NCBI RefSeq assembly: GCF_026283965.1
Contig: NZ_JAPDPD010000006.1
Coordinates: 124,001 to 188,000 of the forward strand
Reading direction: 5' to 3'
DNA: 64,000 bases
Origin: Dyella subtropica
GTDB taxonomy: Bacteria > Pseudomonadota > Gammaproteobacteria > Xanthomonadales > Rhodanobacteraceae
The translations under genes and the position numbers were made by a program. Each line of letters starts with the position of its first letter. Positions within the stretch are counted from its first letter, which is position 1. Shown piece by piece: positions 51,288-59,995 of this stretch. Under the pieces are notes generated by a model. That model did no database searches and had not been told where the DNA came from. It saw nothing but the letters and a program-made list of their open reading frames with translations.

Positions 51288-51430
51288 GAGGCGGATCTCG
51301 CGGTAGGTGGCGGCAGACGCCATGCGGGATAGGCGTGCGGTGAGCGGCCGAGCGTAAGCGGGGCGGCTGCGGCGAAACAAGGGCCGGTCGTCCGGATCGC
51401 CGGCTGCGCCTCGGATGGGGGCTTGATTCC

Positions 51431-51600
51431 CTCGCCTGCAAGCAAGGTGGGAGAGCTAAAAGCTTGGAGCAGCCTGCCCCCTCCCTTGCTTGCAGGGGAG
51501 GGTTGGGGAGGGGTGGGTACTTGAGAAAGCGTTTCAGGAGAGGTTTTCCCAAGGGCTTACCCCCTCCCGGCCTCCCCCTGCAAGCAAGGGGAGGGGCCAA
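51431..51600. repeat. C/T-rich repeat with long inverted arms
   Basis: CCCTCCCTTGCTTGCAGGGGAG (left arm, 51478-51500) and CTCCCCCTGCAAGCAAGGGGAGG (right arm, 51572-51594) are inverted copies, with a third half copy at 51431-51455. Between them is GGGTACTTGAGAAAGCG...AAGGGCTTACC, also shared with 21240 and 61719. No coding potential. It lies between the lipoprotein start and a minus-strand terminator. Confidence 0.65.
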
Positions 51601-51660
51601 AAGCTCGCGACAACCTACCCGCTCTCCTACTTGTGAGGGAGGAGTCGACAGCTACCCCAG

Positions 51661-51695
51661 AAAAAGAAAACCCCGCGGGCGTTGGCCTCGCGGGG
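51661..51695 (-). terminator. Rho-independent terminator (minus strand)
   Basis: CCCCGCG (51671-51677) pairs with CGCGGGG (51689-51695); read on the minus strand the hairpin is followed by a T-rich tract, TTTTCTTTTT. It lies about 140 bp after the end of the acid phosphatase gene and should terminate it. Confidence 0.75.
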
Positions 51696-51837
51696 TAATC
51701 CGGCAGAGCCGGAAGGGAAATGGCCTTGCCCGCGGAATGTCTAGGTCAGCAGGTGTTGGCGGAAGCGATCTTAACCGCTCCCTTAAAGCTAAGGCAACAC
51801 TTTATATTTTGCTATATAACTTATTGATTTTAATATA

Positions 51838-52734
51838 TCAGTCAATGCGCAATGCGTTGACCTTCAGGCGATGCCGCTCTTCGCGTGGGGCCGTCCAGTC
51901 GTTATGGAACAGCGCTGGCTCCCAGGAGCCGTAGGTGGCGTTGGGCAGCACAAACCAGCGGCTGCCGATCCAGGACAGATAGGGCGCCATGGCTTTCTGG
52001 CGGCCTTCGGCGTTGTTGGCGATAACAGTCACAAAATCGCCGATCTGGTCGCCAAATTGCATCAAAACACGATATTGCCGGCTAACCAGCTGGCGGCGGC
52101 AGCCCTTTTCGGTGCCTATCTGCTCGCAATCCTGGACAAACGTACCCAAGCCGAGGAAGGCCTTCGGCCCCGACACCGGCAGGCCGGCTTTGCGCAGGTT
52201 GGCGAGGGTGGCTTCGTCCAGGTCTTTGGCGCGGTTGGAGATATAGATGACGGCGATGCCATGTTTGGCGGCGAACTGGGTGAACTCGACCACGCCGGGC
52301 AGCGCGCGGGCGTTCTGCTCCTTGCACCAGGCGGCCCAGTCGGCTTCGTTGAATTCGCCGCCGCTCTTGATCAGGCGGGCCTGATAGGGCGAGTTGTCCA
52401 GCACGGTCTCGTCGATATCCAGCACCACGGCCGGCTTCAGGCCCTTGGCGGGCGCCACGCGGTCGTCCTTGGCCAGGGCATCCCAATCCTTGTCCTTCAT
52501 GGCGGCCAACAGGCGGGCCTGGGCGTTGCGGTAGGTCTGCAGATAGATCAGGTCGTGCTCGATGGCGGTCTGGCTCCAGGCCACCGCGTTGAGATTGTCG
52601 TCGGCGATGGCCGGCGCCGGAGCGGCGGCCTTGGCGGCCGGAACGGGTGTCTCGGTCGGCTTGACCGAAGTGGTGGTCGAGCACCCGGCAAGCAGGACGA
52701 GTGCGGCGAGGGTCGCCGAGAAGCGTGCAGTCAT
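51838..52734 (-). CDS. 5'-nucleotidase / acid phosphatase lipoprotein, e(P4) family
   Basis: The 298-aa lipoprotein (LLAGC, Cys18) has a Thr/Pro/Ala linker and a HAD-like phosphatase domain: VVLDIDETVLDNSPYQ (catalytic DxD), the later Lys-containing and acidic blocks (IYISNRAKDLDEATLANLRKAG) and a C-terminal motif GDQIGDFV. This is the class C acid phosphatase / lipoprotein e(P4) type, acting in the outer membrane on nucleotides. The ATG at 52734 is chosen at the lipoprotein signal; the upstream frame is open. Confidence 0.87.
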   Translation of the reverse strand: MTARFSATLAALVLLAGCSTTTSVKPTETPVPAAKAAAPAPAIADDNLNAVAWSQTAIEHDLIYLQTYRNAQARLLAAMKDKDWDALAKDDRVAPAKGLKPAVVLDIDETVLDNSPYQARLIKSGGEFNEADWAAWCKEQNARALPGVVEFTQFAAKHGIAVIYISNRAKDLDEATLANLRKAGLPVSGPKAFLGLGTFVQDCEQIGTEKGCRRQLVSRQYRVLMQFGDQIGDFVTVIANNAEGRQKAMAPYLSWIGSRWFVLPNATYGSWEPALFHNDWTAPREERHRLKVNALRID

Positions 52735-52895
52735 GGAGGGTCCCTGTAGATCGAGCAAGGCAGCCGAATCGTGGAAGTTTACGACACAGGCATGTCGAGG
52801 CTCGGGGGTAGCCAAATGAACGGCCGGGCCGAAAAGGTGGCGGCTGCAACGGGCTGCTGACAGACTGCGGACTCCTTCCGCTGCCGCAAGATTTC

Positions 52896-53927
52896 ATGGA
52901 ATCCACGCTGCCACTACCGCGCCAGCCCAGTCCTATCGTTCGTGCCATCACCTATGTGCTGATGGCGCTCGCCCTGCTGCTGGTGCTGTACCTGCATCTG
53001 CTGCCGGCGCTGCTAGCTGGACTGCTGGTGTACGAACTGGTGCAGTCGACGGCGCCGCTGCTGGGCAAGCGCGTGCCGAGCGATCGCGCGCGCGTGCTGG
53101 TGGTCGCCCTTCTTGGCACCATCGTGGTGGGGTTGCTTACCCTGCTGATCCTCGGCGCGATCAGTTTCTTTCGCACAGAGATCGGTAATCCCGAGTTGCT
53201 CTGGCAGGAGCAGTTGATGCCGCTGGTGGAAAAGGCGCGTCAGCAGTTGCCGTCCTCGGTGGTCGGCTGGCTGCCCGACAGCGTGGACGATCTGCGGGTG
53301 ATGGCGCTGGAGCTGACCCGCAAGCATTCGGTGAGCCTGCAGTCGCTGGGCAAGGAAACCGCGCGCGTCTTCGTGCACATCATCATCGGCATGGTGCTCG
53401 GCGCCATCGTGGCATTGAGCCGGGCTCGCCCGGCCCACCAGGTGGGGCCGCTGGCTTCGGCGATGAGCCAGCGCTGCCAGCGTCTGGCCGAGGCGTTTCA
53501 CAACATCGTGTTCGCGCAGATCAAGATTTCGCTGATCAACACCGTATTCACCGCGATCTTCCTGCTCGGCGTACTGCCGCTGACGGGCATCCATCTCCCG
53601 CTGGGCAAAACGCTGGTGGCGGTCACCTTCATCGTCGGCCTGCTGCCGGTGATCGGCAACCTCATCTCCAACACCGCCATCACCATCGCCGGCCTGTCGG
53701 TGTCGCTTGGCGTGGGCGTGGCGGCGCTGGGCTTCCTGATCCTGATCCACAAGCTGGAGTACTTCCTCAACGCACGCATCATCGGCACGCAGATCCGCGC
53801 GCGCGCATGGGAACTGCTGATCGCGATGCTGTTGATGGAAGCCGCCTTCGGCCTACCCGGCCTGATCGCGGCGCCGATTTACTACGCCTACCTCAAGAGC
53901 GAGCTGGAAGCGGAGCAGTTGATCTGA
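52896..53927 (+). CDS. AI-2E family transporter
   Basis: The 343-aa inner-membrane protein has about eight helices and the AI-2E/PerM layout: N-terminal helices (VRAITYVLMALALLLVLYLHLLPALLAGLLVYELV), a long loop, and the C-terminal block PVIGNLISNTAITIAGL ... ILIHKLEYFLNARIIGTQIRAR followed by GLPGLIAAPIYYAY. Members are exporters or permeases of varied substrates; quorum-signal transport is proven only for some. It is a single gene divergent from the acid phosphatase gene. Confidence 0.87.
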   Translation: MESTLPLPRQPSPIVRAITYVLMALALLLVLYLHLLPALLAGLLVYELVQSTAPLLGKRVPSDRARVLVVALLGTIVVGLLTLLILGAISFFRTEIGNPELLWQEQLMPLVEKARQQLPSSVVGWLPDSVDDLRVMALELTRKHSVSLQSLGKETARVFVHIIIGMVLGAIVALSRARPAHQVGPLASAMSQRCQRLAEAFHNIVFAQIKISLINTVFTAIFLLGVLPLTGIHLPLGKTLVAVTFIVGLLPVIGNLISNTAITIAGLSVSLGVGVAALGFLILIHKLEYFLNARIIGTQIRARAWELLIAMLLMEAAFGLPGLIAAPIYYAYLKSELEAEQLI

Positions 53928-53934
53928 GCGTAGT

Positions 53935-54861
53935 TCACGCACTGGCCGCGGCACGACGCACGCTGGCGTAGAAGATGCGGCTCCATAGCCAGTAGGAGAA
54001 CGGGCATCCCAGCAGCAGTGCGAAGGCCAGCAGGCCGAGCAGCACCATCATGCTGGTGTCGCTCCAGCCGGGAACCAAAAGCGCGCCGGATAATCCCGCG
54101 CCGATGAAGAGCAGGCTGCTGCAGACCATGGCTACCGTGGATGCGGCGAGCAGTCGCCCAACGCGCACGGCGGACAGGCCGCGCGGCAAGCCGATCAGGG
54201 CGCCGGTGAACGCGAGGGCCGCAGGCACCAGCAATCCGACGCGGATGGCCAGCCATGTCCATGGCGCGTCGGGGGTAACAGAGCCAGCTTCGGGTTTGAT
54301 CAGTGACGCCACGATGAGCAGCACGGTGTAGAGCATCCATGCCATGAGGCCGGCGGCACGCAGGGTCAGACTGGGTGACGGCGGCAAGGCCAGGACGTCT
54401 TTGCGGCACAGTCGCGTGGCGACCCACCAGGCGAGCCAGGTGCCAAGCACATCGAGTGGCAGGTTGACGAACGTTATGAGCATCGCGCTCATGCTGGCGT
54501 CATTCATGTCGACTATCACCTTGAGCAGCACTAACTGATACAACGCCACCATCATCACGACCCGCAGCAGCAGTCCGCCGGCGAACAGCAGCAAGAGCAG
54601 CCATGGCCGGCGGAAGGCCACTTCGCGGCGACGCTCGCCGTGCCATTGCGCGATCAGGAAGGCGAGCCCTCCAATCGACAGCCATTGGCTGTTCAATGAC
54701 AGCAGCAAGGTCGCGATACGGCTTACCGGTTCGTCGGCATCGGTGTTCGCCCGCGTGAGCAACGAGATCAGATACGGGCCGTGCTGCAGCAGTGTCACCA
54801 GCATGGCGGTGGCAGCTGCCAGCCAAGGTAGCGAGGAGCGTTGGGAGAGCGGGCGATTCAT
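53935..54861 (-). CDS. Polytopic membrane protein of unknown function
   Basis: The 308-aa protein has about eight hydrophobic helices (LPWLAAATAMLVTLLQH, LLLLLFAGGLLLRVVMMVALYQLVLLKVIVD, LPLDVLGTWLAWWVA, MLYTVLLIVASLI and others) and conserved-looking Arg/Asp between them (SRIATLL, ERRREVAF). No family was recognised. The ATG at 54861 fits a membrane-protein start; the frame is open further upstream into bluB. Confidence 0.65.
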   Translation of the reverse strand: MNRPLSQRSSLPWLAAATAMLVTLLQHGPYLISLLTRANTDADEPVSRIATLLLSLNSQWLSIGGLAFLIAQWHGERRREVAFRRPWLLLLLFAGGLLLRVVMMVALYQLVLLKVIVDMNDASMSAMLITFVNLPLDVLGTWLAWWVATRLCRKDVLALPPSPSLTLRAAGLMAWMLYTVLLIVASLIKPEAGSVTPDAPWTWLAIRVGLLVPAALAFTGALIGLPRGLSAVRVGRLLAASTVAMVCSSLLFIGAGLSGALLVPGWSDTSMMVLLGLLAFALLLGCPFSYWLWSRIFYASVRRAAASA

Positions 54862-54916
54862 CGGACGTCCTTGTGCGTGAGGGGGGTGTCGGAGAGATCT
54901 CCGAACACATAAATGG

Positions 54917-55630
54917 TCAGGGCGGTACGTGGGTGGCCATGTCGAGCAAAGCCTCTTGCAGCGATGTGTCCTGCAAGGGTTCGTCCCACCGGTTGCCGTG
55001 CAGCAAACTATCCAGTGGCAGTCGCGAACGCCACCCTGCGGTTTCCAGCTCGGGACGAGGCAGAAATTCGCTGACATGGCCCAGGCAGAGATAAGCGACG
55101 GGCACCACATGCGAAGGCAGGCCCAGCACGGCGGCCAGTTCCAGCGGGTCGACAATGCTGACCCAGCCCACACCGATACCTTCGGCCCGTGCCGCCAGCC
55201 ACAGGTTCTGCACGGCGAGGCAGGTGCTGAACAGGTCAGCATCCAGCATGGTGTTGCGGCCCAGCACGTGCGGGCCGCCGCGCGTGCGGTCGCAGGTGAT
55301 GCAGAGGTTGATCGGGCTGTCGACGATGCCTTCCAGTTTCAGTCGTCGGTACAGCGCGGCGCGCTCGTCCGTGTAGTGGCCTGCAGCATCGGCGTTGGCG
55401 CGATCATGGAGCGCCTTGATCGCCTGCTTGGTTTCCAGCCGGTCGATTACGATGAAATCCCACGGCTGCATGAAACCTACCGAGGGTGCGTGATGCGCCG
55501 CATGGAGCAGGCGCGCCAGTACTGCGGGCGCGATCGGATCGGGGAGGAACTGCGAGCGCACGTCGCGGCGCTCGTGAATGGCGCGATACAGGCCCTCGCG
55601 CTGCGACTCGGGAAATGCGTGATTGTTCAT
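54917..55630 (-). CDS. bluB: 5,6-dimethylbenzimidazole synthase BluB
   Basis: The 237-aa nitroreductase-fold flavoenzyme cleaves FMN with oxygen to give the lower ligand of cobalamin. It shows GLYRAIHERRDVRSQFLPDPI, HHAPSVGFMQPWDFIVI, the family's ERAALYRRLKLEGI and GVGWVSIVDP, and PVAYLCLGHV. No other cobalamin gene is in the window. It starts 23 bp after the end of rep on the same strand, so they may be cotranscribed. Confidence 0.9.
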   Translation of the reverse strand: MNNHAFPESQREGLYRAIHERRDVRSQFLPDPIAPAVLARLLHAAHHAPSVGFMQPWDFIVIDRLETKQAIKALHDRANADAAGHYTDERAALYRRLKLEGIVDSPINLCITCDRTRGGPHVLGRNTMLDADLFSTCLAVQNLWLAARAEGIGVGWVSIVDPLELAAVLGLPSHVVPVAYLCLGHVSEFLPRPELETAGWRSRLPLDSLLHGNRWDEPLQDTSLQEALLDMATHVPP

Positions 55631-55653
55631 GCGTGGGTTTTCGGATGCAGGCG

Positions 55654-57636
55654 TCAGTTGCCGGCCAGCATCGCGGCGATCTTCGCCATATGCGATTCGG
55701 CGGTTTCGCGCACCACCTCCTTGTCTGCTTCCGGGTCTTTGCCCTGCCAGTGGAGATCGTCCTGCGGTAGTTCGTGCAGGAAGCGGCTGGGTTGGTTGCT
55801 GTGCACTTCGCCGTAGCGCTTGGTCTTGGACGACCATGACAGCGTGAGCATTTCCTTGGCGCGGGTGATGCCCACGTACATCAGGCGGCGTTCTTCGTCG
55901 ATGCGGCCCTCGTCCATGGCGCCTTCGTGCGGCAGCGTGCCTTCTTCGCAGCCCACGATGAAAACGAAGCGGAACTCCAGGCCCTTGGCTGCGTGCATGG
56001 TCATCATGCGCACTGCGTTGCCGGGCTCGTCGCGGTCGGCGTGGCTGAGCAGGGCCAGCTGTGCGGCGAGATCGCCAGCGCTGCCGTTGCCCTTCTGCAT
56101 AGCGCGGAACCACTCGGCCAGTTCGCGCAGATTGCCCAGGCGGCGTTCGCGCATGGCGGGGTCGGGGGTGCTGGCGGCGATCTGTGCGGCGTAGCCGGTG
56201 CGCTTGAGCACGGTTTCCACCAGGTCGGCGGCGTTCTCGTGCAGCGAAGCGCTGCGCAGTTCATCCAGCAGGGTGGTGAAAGACGCGAGCGCGGCGGCCG
56301 GGCGAGGCGTGAGCTGGCGCAGCACGGCGTCGCTGCGCGCGGCGTCGAGCAGGGAGGCGTTGCGCGTCTGCGCGATCTGGCCGAGTTTCTCCAGCGTGGT
56401 CGCGCCGATCTCGCGTTTGGGCACGTTCACTACGCGCAGGAAGGCCGCGTCATCGCTGGGGTTGGTCAGCAGGCGCAGATAGCACAGCAAGTCCTTCACC
56501 TCGGCGCGATCGAGGAAGCTGAGCGCGCCGGTCAGGTGATAAGGAATGCGCGCCAGACGCAGCGCCTTTTCCAGCGGACGCGCCTGGAAGTTGCCGCGAT
56601 ACAGGATGGCGATGTCGTGCCAACGAGCCTTGTGCTTCTCGGCCAGGGTGGTGGCGATGGCGGCGACTCGTTCGGCCTCGTGCTCGTTTTCCTTGCATTC
56701 CAGTACGCGGATCTGCGGCCCTTCCGGGTGCTCGCTCCACAGCTTCTTTTCGTGCAGATGCGGGTTGTTGGCGATCAGCTTGTTCGCCGCGCGCAGGATG
56801 CGTTTGCCGCAGCGGTAGTTCTGCTCCAGCTTGATCACGCGCAGGGTGGGCCAGTCCTTGCCGAGCTGGTCGATGTTTTCCGGGTTGGCGCCGCGCCAGG
56901 CGTAAATGGACTGGTCATCGTCGCCCACGCAGGTAAAGCCGCCGCGGTCGCCCGTCAGCGCCTTGAGCAGCCGGTACTGCGCGTCGTTGGTGTCCTGGTA
57001 TTCGTCGACCAGCAGATAGCGCAGGCGCTCGCGCCAGGCGTTGCGGCATTCCTCATCGCTTTCCAGGATACGCAGCGGCAGGCGGATCAGGTCGTCGAAA
57101 TCCACCGCGTTGAAGGCGGCCAGGCGCTGCTGGTAGAGCTGGTAGATCATCGCCGCGTCCAGCTCTTTCGGGCTGCGCGCGGCGGCGGAAGCTTCCTCCG
57201 GCGACAGGCCGGCGTTCTTGGCGCGGCTGAGCAGGTTGCGGATGCCGAACAGCACATCGGACTTGGCGCCCTTGGGTACGAGTTCCTTGACGATGCTTTC
57301 GCTGTCGTCCGCGTCCAGCACGGAAAAGCCTTTGCGCAGCCCCGCGCGCTCATGCTCCATCTGCAGGAACTTCAACCCCAGCGCATGGAAGGTGCACACG
57401 GTGAGGGCCGCCGCATCCTCTGTGCTGATCAGCTTGGCCACACGCTCGCGCATTTCCTTCGCCGCCTTGTTGGTGAAGGTGATGGCGGCGATTTTCGACG
57501 GCGACAGCTTCCTGCGCTGGATCAGGTACGCGATCTTCTGCGTGATCACGCTGGTCTTGCCGGAGCCGGCGCCAGCGAGCACGAGTAGAGGGCTGTCGCA
57601 GTGCTCGACAGCGGCCAATTGTTGGGGGTTGAGCAT
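55654..57636 (-). CDS. rep: ATP-dependent DNA helicase Rep
   Basis: This 660-aa SF1A helicase works at stalled replication forks. Motifs: LVLAGAGSGKTSV (Walker A), FHALGLKFL, LVDEYQDTNDAQY (motif II), GDDDQSIYAWRGA (III), KLEQNYRC (IV), TMHAAKGLEF (V) and YVGITRAKEML (VI). The C-terminus PSRFLHELPQDDL is typical of Rep rather than UvrD. The ATG at 57636 (MLNPQQLAAVEH) is chosen; the frame runs upstream through the inverted repeat at 57689. Confidence 0.94.
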   Translation of the reverse strand: MLNPQQLAAVEHCDSPLLVLAGAGSGKTSVITQKIAYLIQRRKLSPSKIAAITFTNKAAKEMRERVAKLISTEDAAALTVCTFHALGLKFLQMEHERAGLRKGFSVLDADDSESIVKELVPKGAKSDVLFGIRNLLSRAKNAGLSPEEASAAARSPKELDAAMIYQLYQQRLAAFNAVDFDDLIRLPLRILESDEECRNAWRERLRYLLVDEYQDTNDAQYRLLKALTGDRGGFTCVGDDDQSIYAWRGANPENIDQLGKDWPTLRVIKLEQNYRCGKRILRAANKLIANNPHLHEKKLWSEHPEGPQIRVLECKENEHEAERVAAIATTLAEKHKARWHDIAILYRGNFQARPLEKALRLARIPYHLTGALSFLDRAEVKDLLCYLRLLTNPSDDAAFLRVVNVPKREIGATTLEKLGQIAQTRNASLLDAARSDAVLRQLTPRPAAALASFTTLLDELRSASLHENAADLVETVLKRTGYAAQIAASTPDPAMRERRLGNLRELAEWFRAMQKGNGSAGDLAAQLALLSHADRDEPGNAVRMMTMHAAKGLEFRFVFIVGCEEGTLPHEGAMDEGRIDEERRLMYVGITRAKEMLTLSWSSKTKRYGEVHSNQPSRFLHELPQDDLHWQGKDPEADKEVVRETAESHMAKIAAMLAGN

Positions 57637-57688
57637 GGAGCGTGCGTGCGGTGAAGTGCGGTGCACGATGGTAGCAGGACGGGCGACA

Positions 57689-57849
57689 AGAGCCTGTCTG
57701 ATGTCTCCGCGTAACTCGCGTTGGGTCGCTGTGGGCGCCATGCGTCGGCGCGCGGCTTGGCCTGGCGGCCAGCCAGGCCAAGCCACGCCCCACCACCTGA
57801 CGCCCACAGCGACCCAACGCGAGCCACGCGGAGACGTCAGACAGGCTCT
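57689..57849. repeat. 161-bp near-perfect palindrome between divergent genes
   Basis: The arms at 57689-57737 and 57801-57849 are inverted copies with 46 of 49 bases identical. They enclose a second inverted repeat (GGCTTGGCCTGGC-GGCCA-GCCAGGCCAAGCC at 57754-57784) and short unpaired stretches. It lies in the region where the promoters of rep and the halogenase-like gene should be. No open frame. A solo arm relative is at 44377. Confidence 0.85.
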
Positions 57850-57903
57850 GCCATAATCCCGCCGGGGGGAGTTTCAGCGCTTGATCACTTGATGGAGAAG
57901 GAC

Positions 57904-59244
57904 ATGACGGAAGGAACGGTCCAAGTCGCACAGGAATGCGACGTGGTGGTGATCGGCGGCGGCCCGGCCGGAAGCACCGCTGCGGCCATGCTGACGCGCA
58001 AGGGCTACAAGGTGATCGCGCTGGAGAAAGACCGCCACCCGCGCTTTCACATCGGCGAGTCGCTGCTGCCCATGAATCTGCCACTGTTCGAGCGGCTCGG
58101 CGTGATGGACAAGGTTCGCGCGATCGGCGTATTCAAGCCTGGCGCGGATTTCGAGGCGGACAACGAGCGCGGCTACAACACCTATGCCTTCGCGCGCGCC
58201 ATCGGCAACAGCCCGCCGCACGCCTACCAGGTGTGGCGGCAGGATTTCGACAAGATGCTCTACGACCACGCGCGCGAATGCGGCGCGGATGCGCGCGAAG
58301 GGCACGAGGTGAAGCAGGTCGCTCAGGCCGGTCCACGCGAATCGCTGATCGACGTGGCGACCGATGCTGGCGAGAGCTACCGCATCCGTGCGCGCTACGT
58401 GGTCGATGCGAGCGGGCGGGATGCCTTTCTGTCGTCGAAGAAGAAGCTCAAGCGCAAGAACGACGAACATCAGAGCGCGGCCATTTTCGGTCACTTCCGT
58501 GGCGCCGAGTGCCGCATGGGCGAGGATGCCGGCAACATCAGCATTTACCGCTTCGAACACGGCTGGATGTGGATGATCCCGCTGCCCGACGGCGTGATGA
58601 GCGTGGGGGCGGTGTGCCGTCCCGAGTACCTCAAGCAGCGCAAAAGCCGCACGGTCGAGTTCCTGCTCGACACGCTGCGCAAGAATGCCGATCTTTGGAA
58701 GCGCATCGAACAGGCTGAGCTGATCGACAACGAAATACGTGTCACCGGCAACTACTCCTATGACTCCAGCTGCATGGGTGGGCCGGGCTGGGTGCTGATC
58801 GGCGATGCGTTCGCCTTTCTCGACCCGGTGTTTTCTTCCGGCGTGTACCTGGCCATGAGCGGTGCCGAGCAGGCGGTGGCTGTGGTCGACCAGTCGCTGC
58901 GCGAACCGCGACGCGAGGTCGGCCTGCTGCGCCGGCTGGAGCGCCGCCAGCGTCGCGGCATGCGCCGTTTCGCCTTCTTCATCTACCGCTTCAATGGGCC
59001 GGTGATGAGCCAGATGTTCCGCTCGCCGCGCAATACCTGGCAGATCGAGCAGGGGGTGATCTCCATGCTGGCCGGGGACGTGTTCGACTCGTTCAAGGTA
59101 TGGAGCCGCATCCAGGCGTTCCGGCTGGTCTATGCGATATGCGCCTTGCGCGACTGGCGGCGCTGGAACAGTGAACGCAAATACCGGTTACGCCAGGCGC
59201 AGGCCGACTTTACGGGTGGTAACACGCCGCTCGACAAGGCATGA
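57904..59244 (+). CDS. Flavin-dependent halogenase-like FAD oxidoreductase
   Basis: The 446-aa protein has the FAD-binding GGGPAGSTAA (18-27), GESLLP (51-56), a Lys (78) in VFKPGADF that aligns by position with the catalytic Lys of flavin-dependent halogenases, and WMWMIP (221-226), which fits the family's WxWxIP. The rest follows the tryptophan-halogenase/oxidoreductase layout. It may halogenate or oxidise a phenolic substrate; no partner flavin reductase, carrier protein or synthase gene is beside it. The start at 57904 has GGAGAAGG upstream. Confidence 0.8.
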   Translation: MTEGTVQVAQECDVVVIGGGPAGSTAAAMLTRKGYKVIALEKDRHPRFHIGESLLPMNLPLFERLGVMDKVRAIGVFKPGADFEADNERGYNTYAFARAIGNSPPHAYQVWRQDFDKMLYDHARECGADAREGHEVKQVAQAGPRESLIDVATDAGESYRIRARYVVDASGRDAFLSSKKKLKRKNDEHQSAAIFGHFRGAECRMGEDAGNISIYRFEHGWMWMIPLPDGVMSVGAVCRPEYLKQRKSRTVEFLLDTLRKNADLWKRIEQAELIDNEIRVTGNYSYDSSCMGGPGWVLIGDAFAFLDPVFSSGVYLAMSGAEQAVAVVDQSLREPRREVGLLRRLERRQRRGMRRFAFFIYRFNGPVMSQMFRSPRNTWQIEQGVISMLAGDVFDSFKVWSRIQAFRLVYAICALRDWRRWNSERKYRLRQAQADFTGGNTPLDKA

Positions 59245-59298
59245 AAGCCTTGGGCAAAGCGAACCGAGTAACATCGTCGCCCCGCCGAGAGAACGACC

Positions 59299-59928
59299 AT
59301 GGCCAAGCTCTATTTCTATTACTCGGCAATGAATGCCGGCAAGACCACCACGCTGCTGCAGAGCGCCTACAACTATCACGAGCGCGGCATGCGCACGGTG
59401 ATCCTAACGCCCGCGCTGGACAACCGTTTCGGTGAGGGTGTGGTGGCTTCGCGCATTGGCTTGAAGGCGAATGCGCGTCGCTTCAGCGGCGAGGAAAACC
59501 TGCTCGCCCTGATCGAAGCCGACATCGCCGAACGCGGCCCGCTGCATTGCGTGTTTGTGGATGAGGCGCAATTCCTCACCAAGGCGCAGGTGTGGCAGAT
59601 CAGCGACGTGGTCGACCGGCTGAATGTCCCGGTGCTGGCCTTTGGTCTGCGCACCGATTTTCGGGGCGAGTTGTTCGAGGGCAGCAAGTATCTGCTGGCC
59701 TGGGCCGACAACCTGGAAGAGATCAAGACCATCTGCCACACCGGCCGCAAGGCCACCATGGTGGTGCGCGTGGATGCACAGGGGCGGGCTGTCACTGAGG
59801 GCCCGCAGGTTGAGATCGGCGGCAACGACCGCTATGTCTCGGTGAGCCGCGCCGAGTTCAAGCACATTACCGAAGGGCGCGGCCGCATCGAGCTGCAGCA
59901 AACTGTCTTGCCGTTGGGCGAACACTGA
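59299..59928 (+). CDS. tdk: Thymidine kinase
   Basis: This 209-aa type II thymidine kinase phosphorylates thymidine with ATP in the salvage pathway. It has the P-loop [15 protein letters not shown] (about residues 8-22), FVDEAQFL (about 86-93), [15 protein letters not shown] (lasso region) and CHTGRKATM. The C-terminal VSRAEFKHI block matches. The length is the usual bacterial size. Confidence 0.94.
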   Translation: MAKLYFYYSAMNAGKTTTLLQSAYNYHERGMRTVILTPALDNRFGEGVVASRIGLKANARRFSGEENLLALIEADIAERGPLHCVFVDEAQFLTKAQVWQISDVVDRLNVPVLAFGLRTDFRGELFEGSKYLLAWADNLEEIKTICHTGRKATMVVRVDAQGRAVTEGPQVEIGGNDRYVSVSRAEFKHITEGRGRIELQQTVLPLGEH

Positions 59929-59995
59929 GCACTCGGGCGCGCCATGGTTGCGCGCTTAGTCGCTAAAGCCCACGGCCACCACAAGGAATCCCCGC

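Noticed and set aside
54862..54916. TCGGAGA-GA-TCTCCGA hairpin after bluB as terminator
   Set aside because: The stem is fair but no T run follows on the minus strand, and it also lies in the leader of the next gene, so its role is unclear.
55927..57588. 553-codon plus-strand open frame
   Set aside because: Antisense to rep; composition is typical for a GC-rich shadow and no motif is seen.
57637..57807. N-terminal extension of rep through the palindrome
   Set aside because: Rep begins at MLNPQQLAAVEH; the extension is coded by the inverted repeat.
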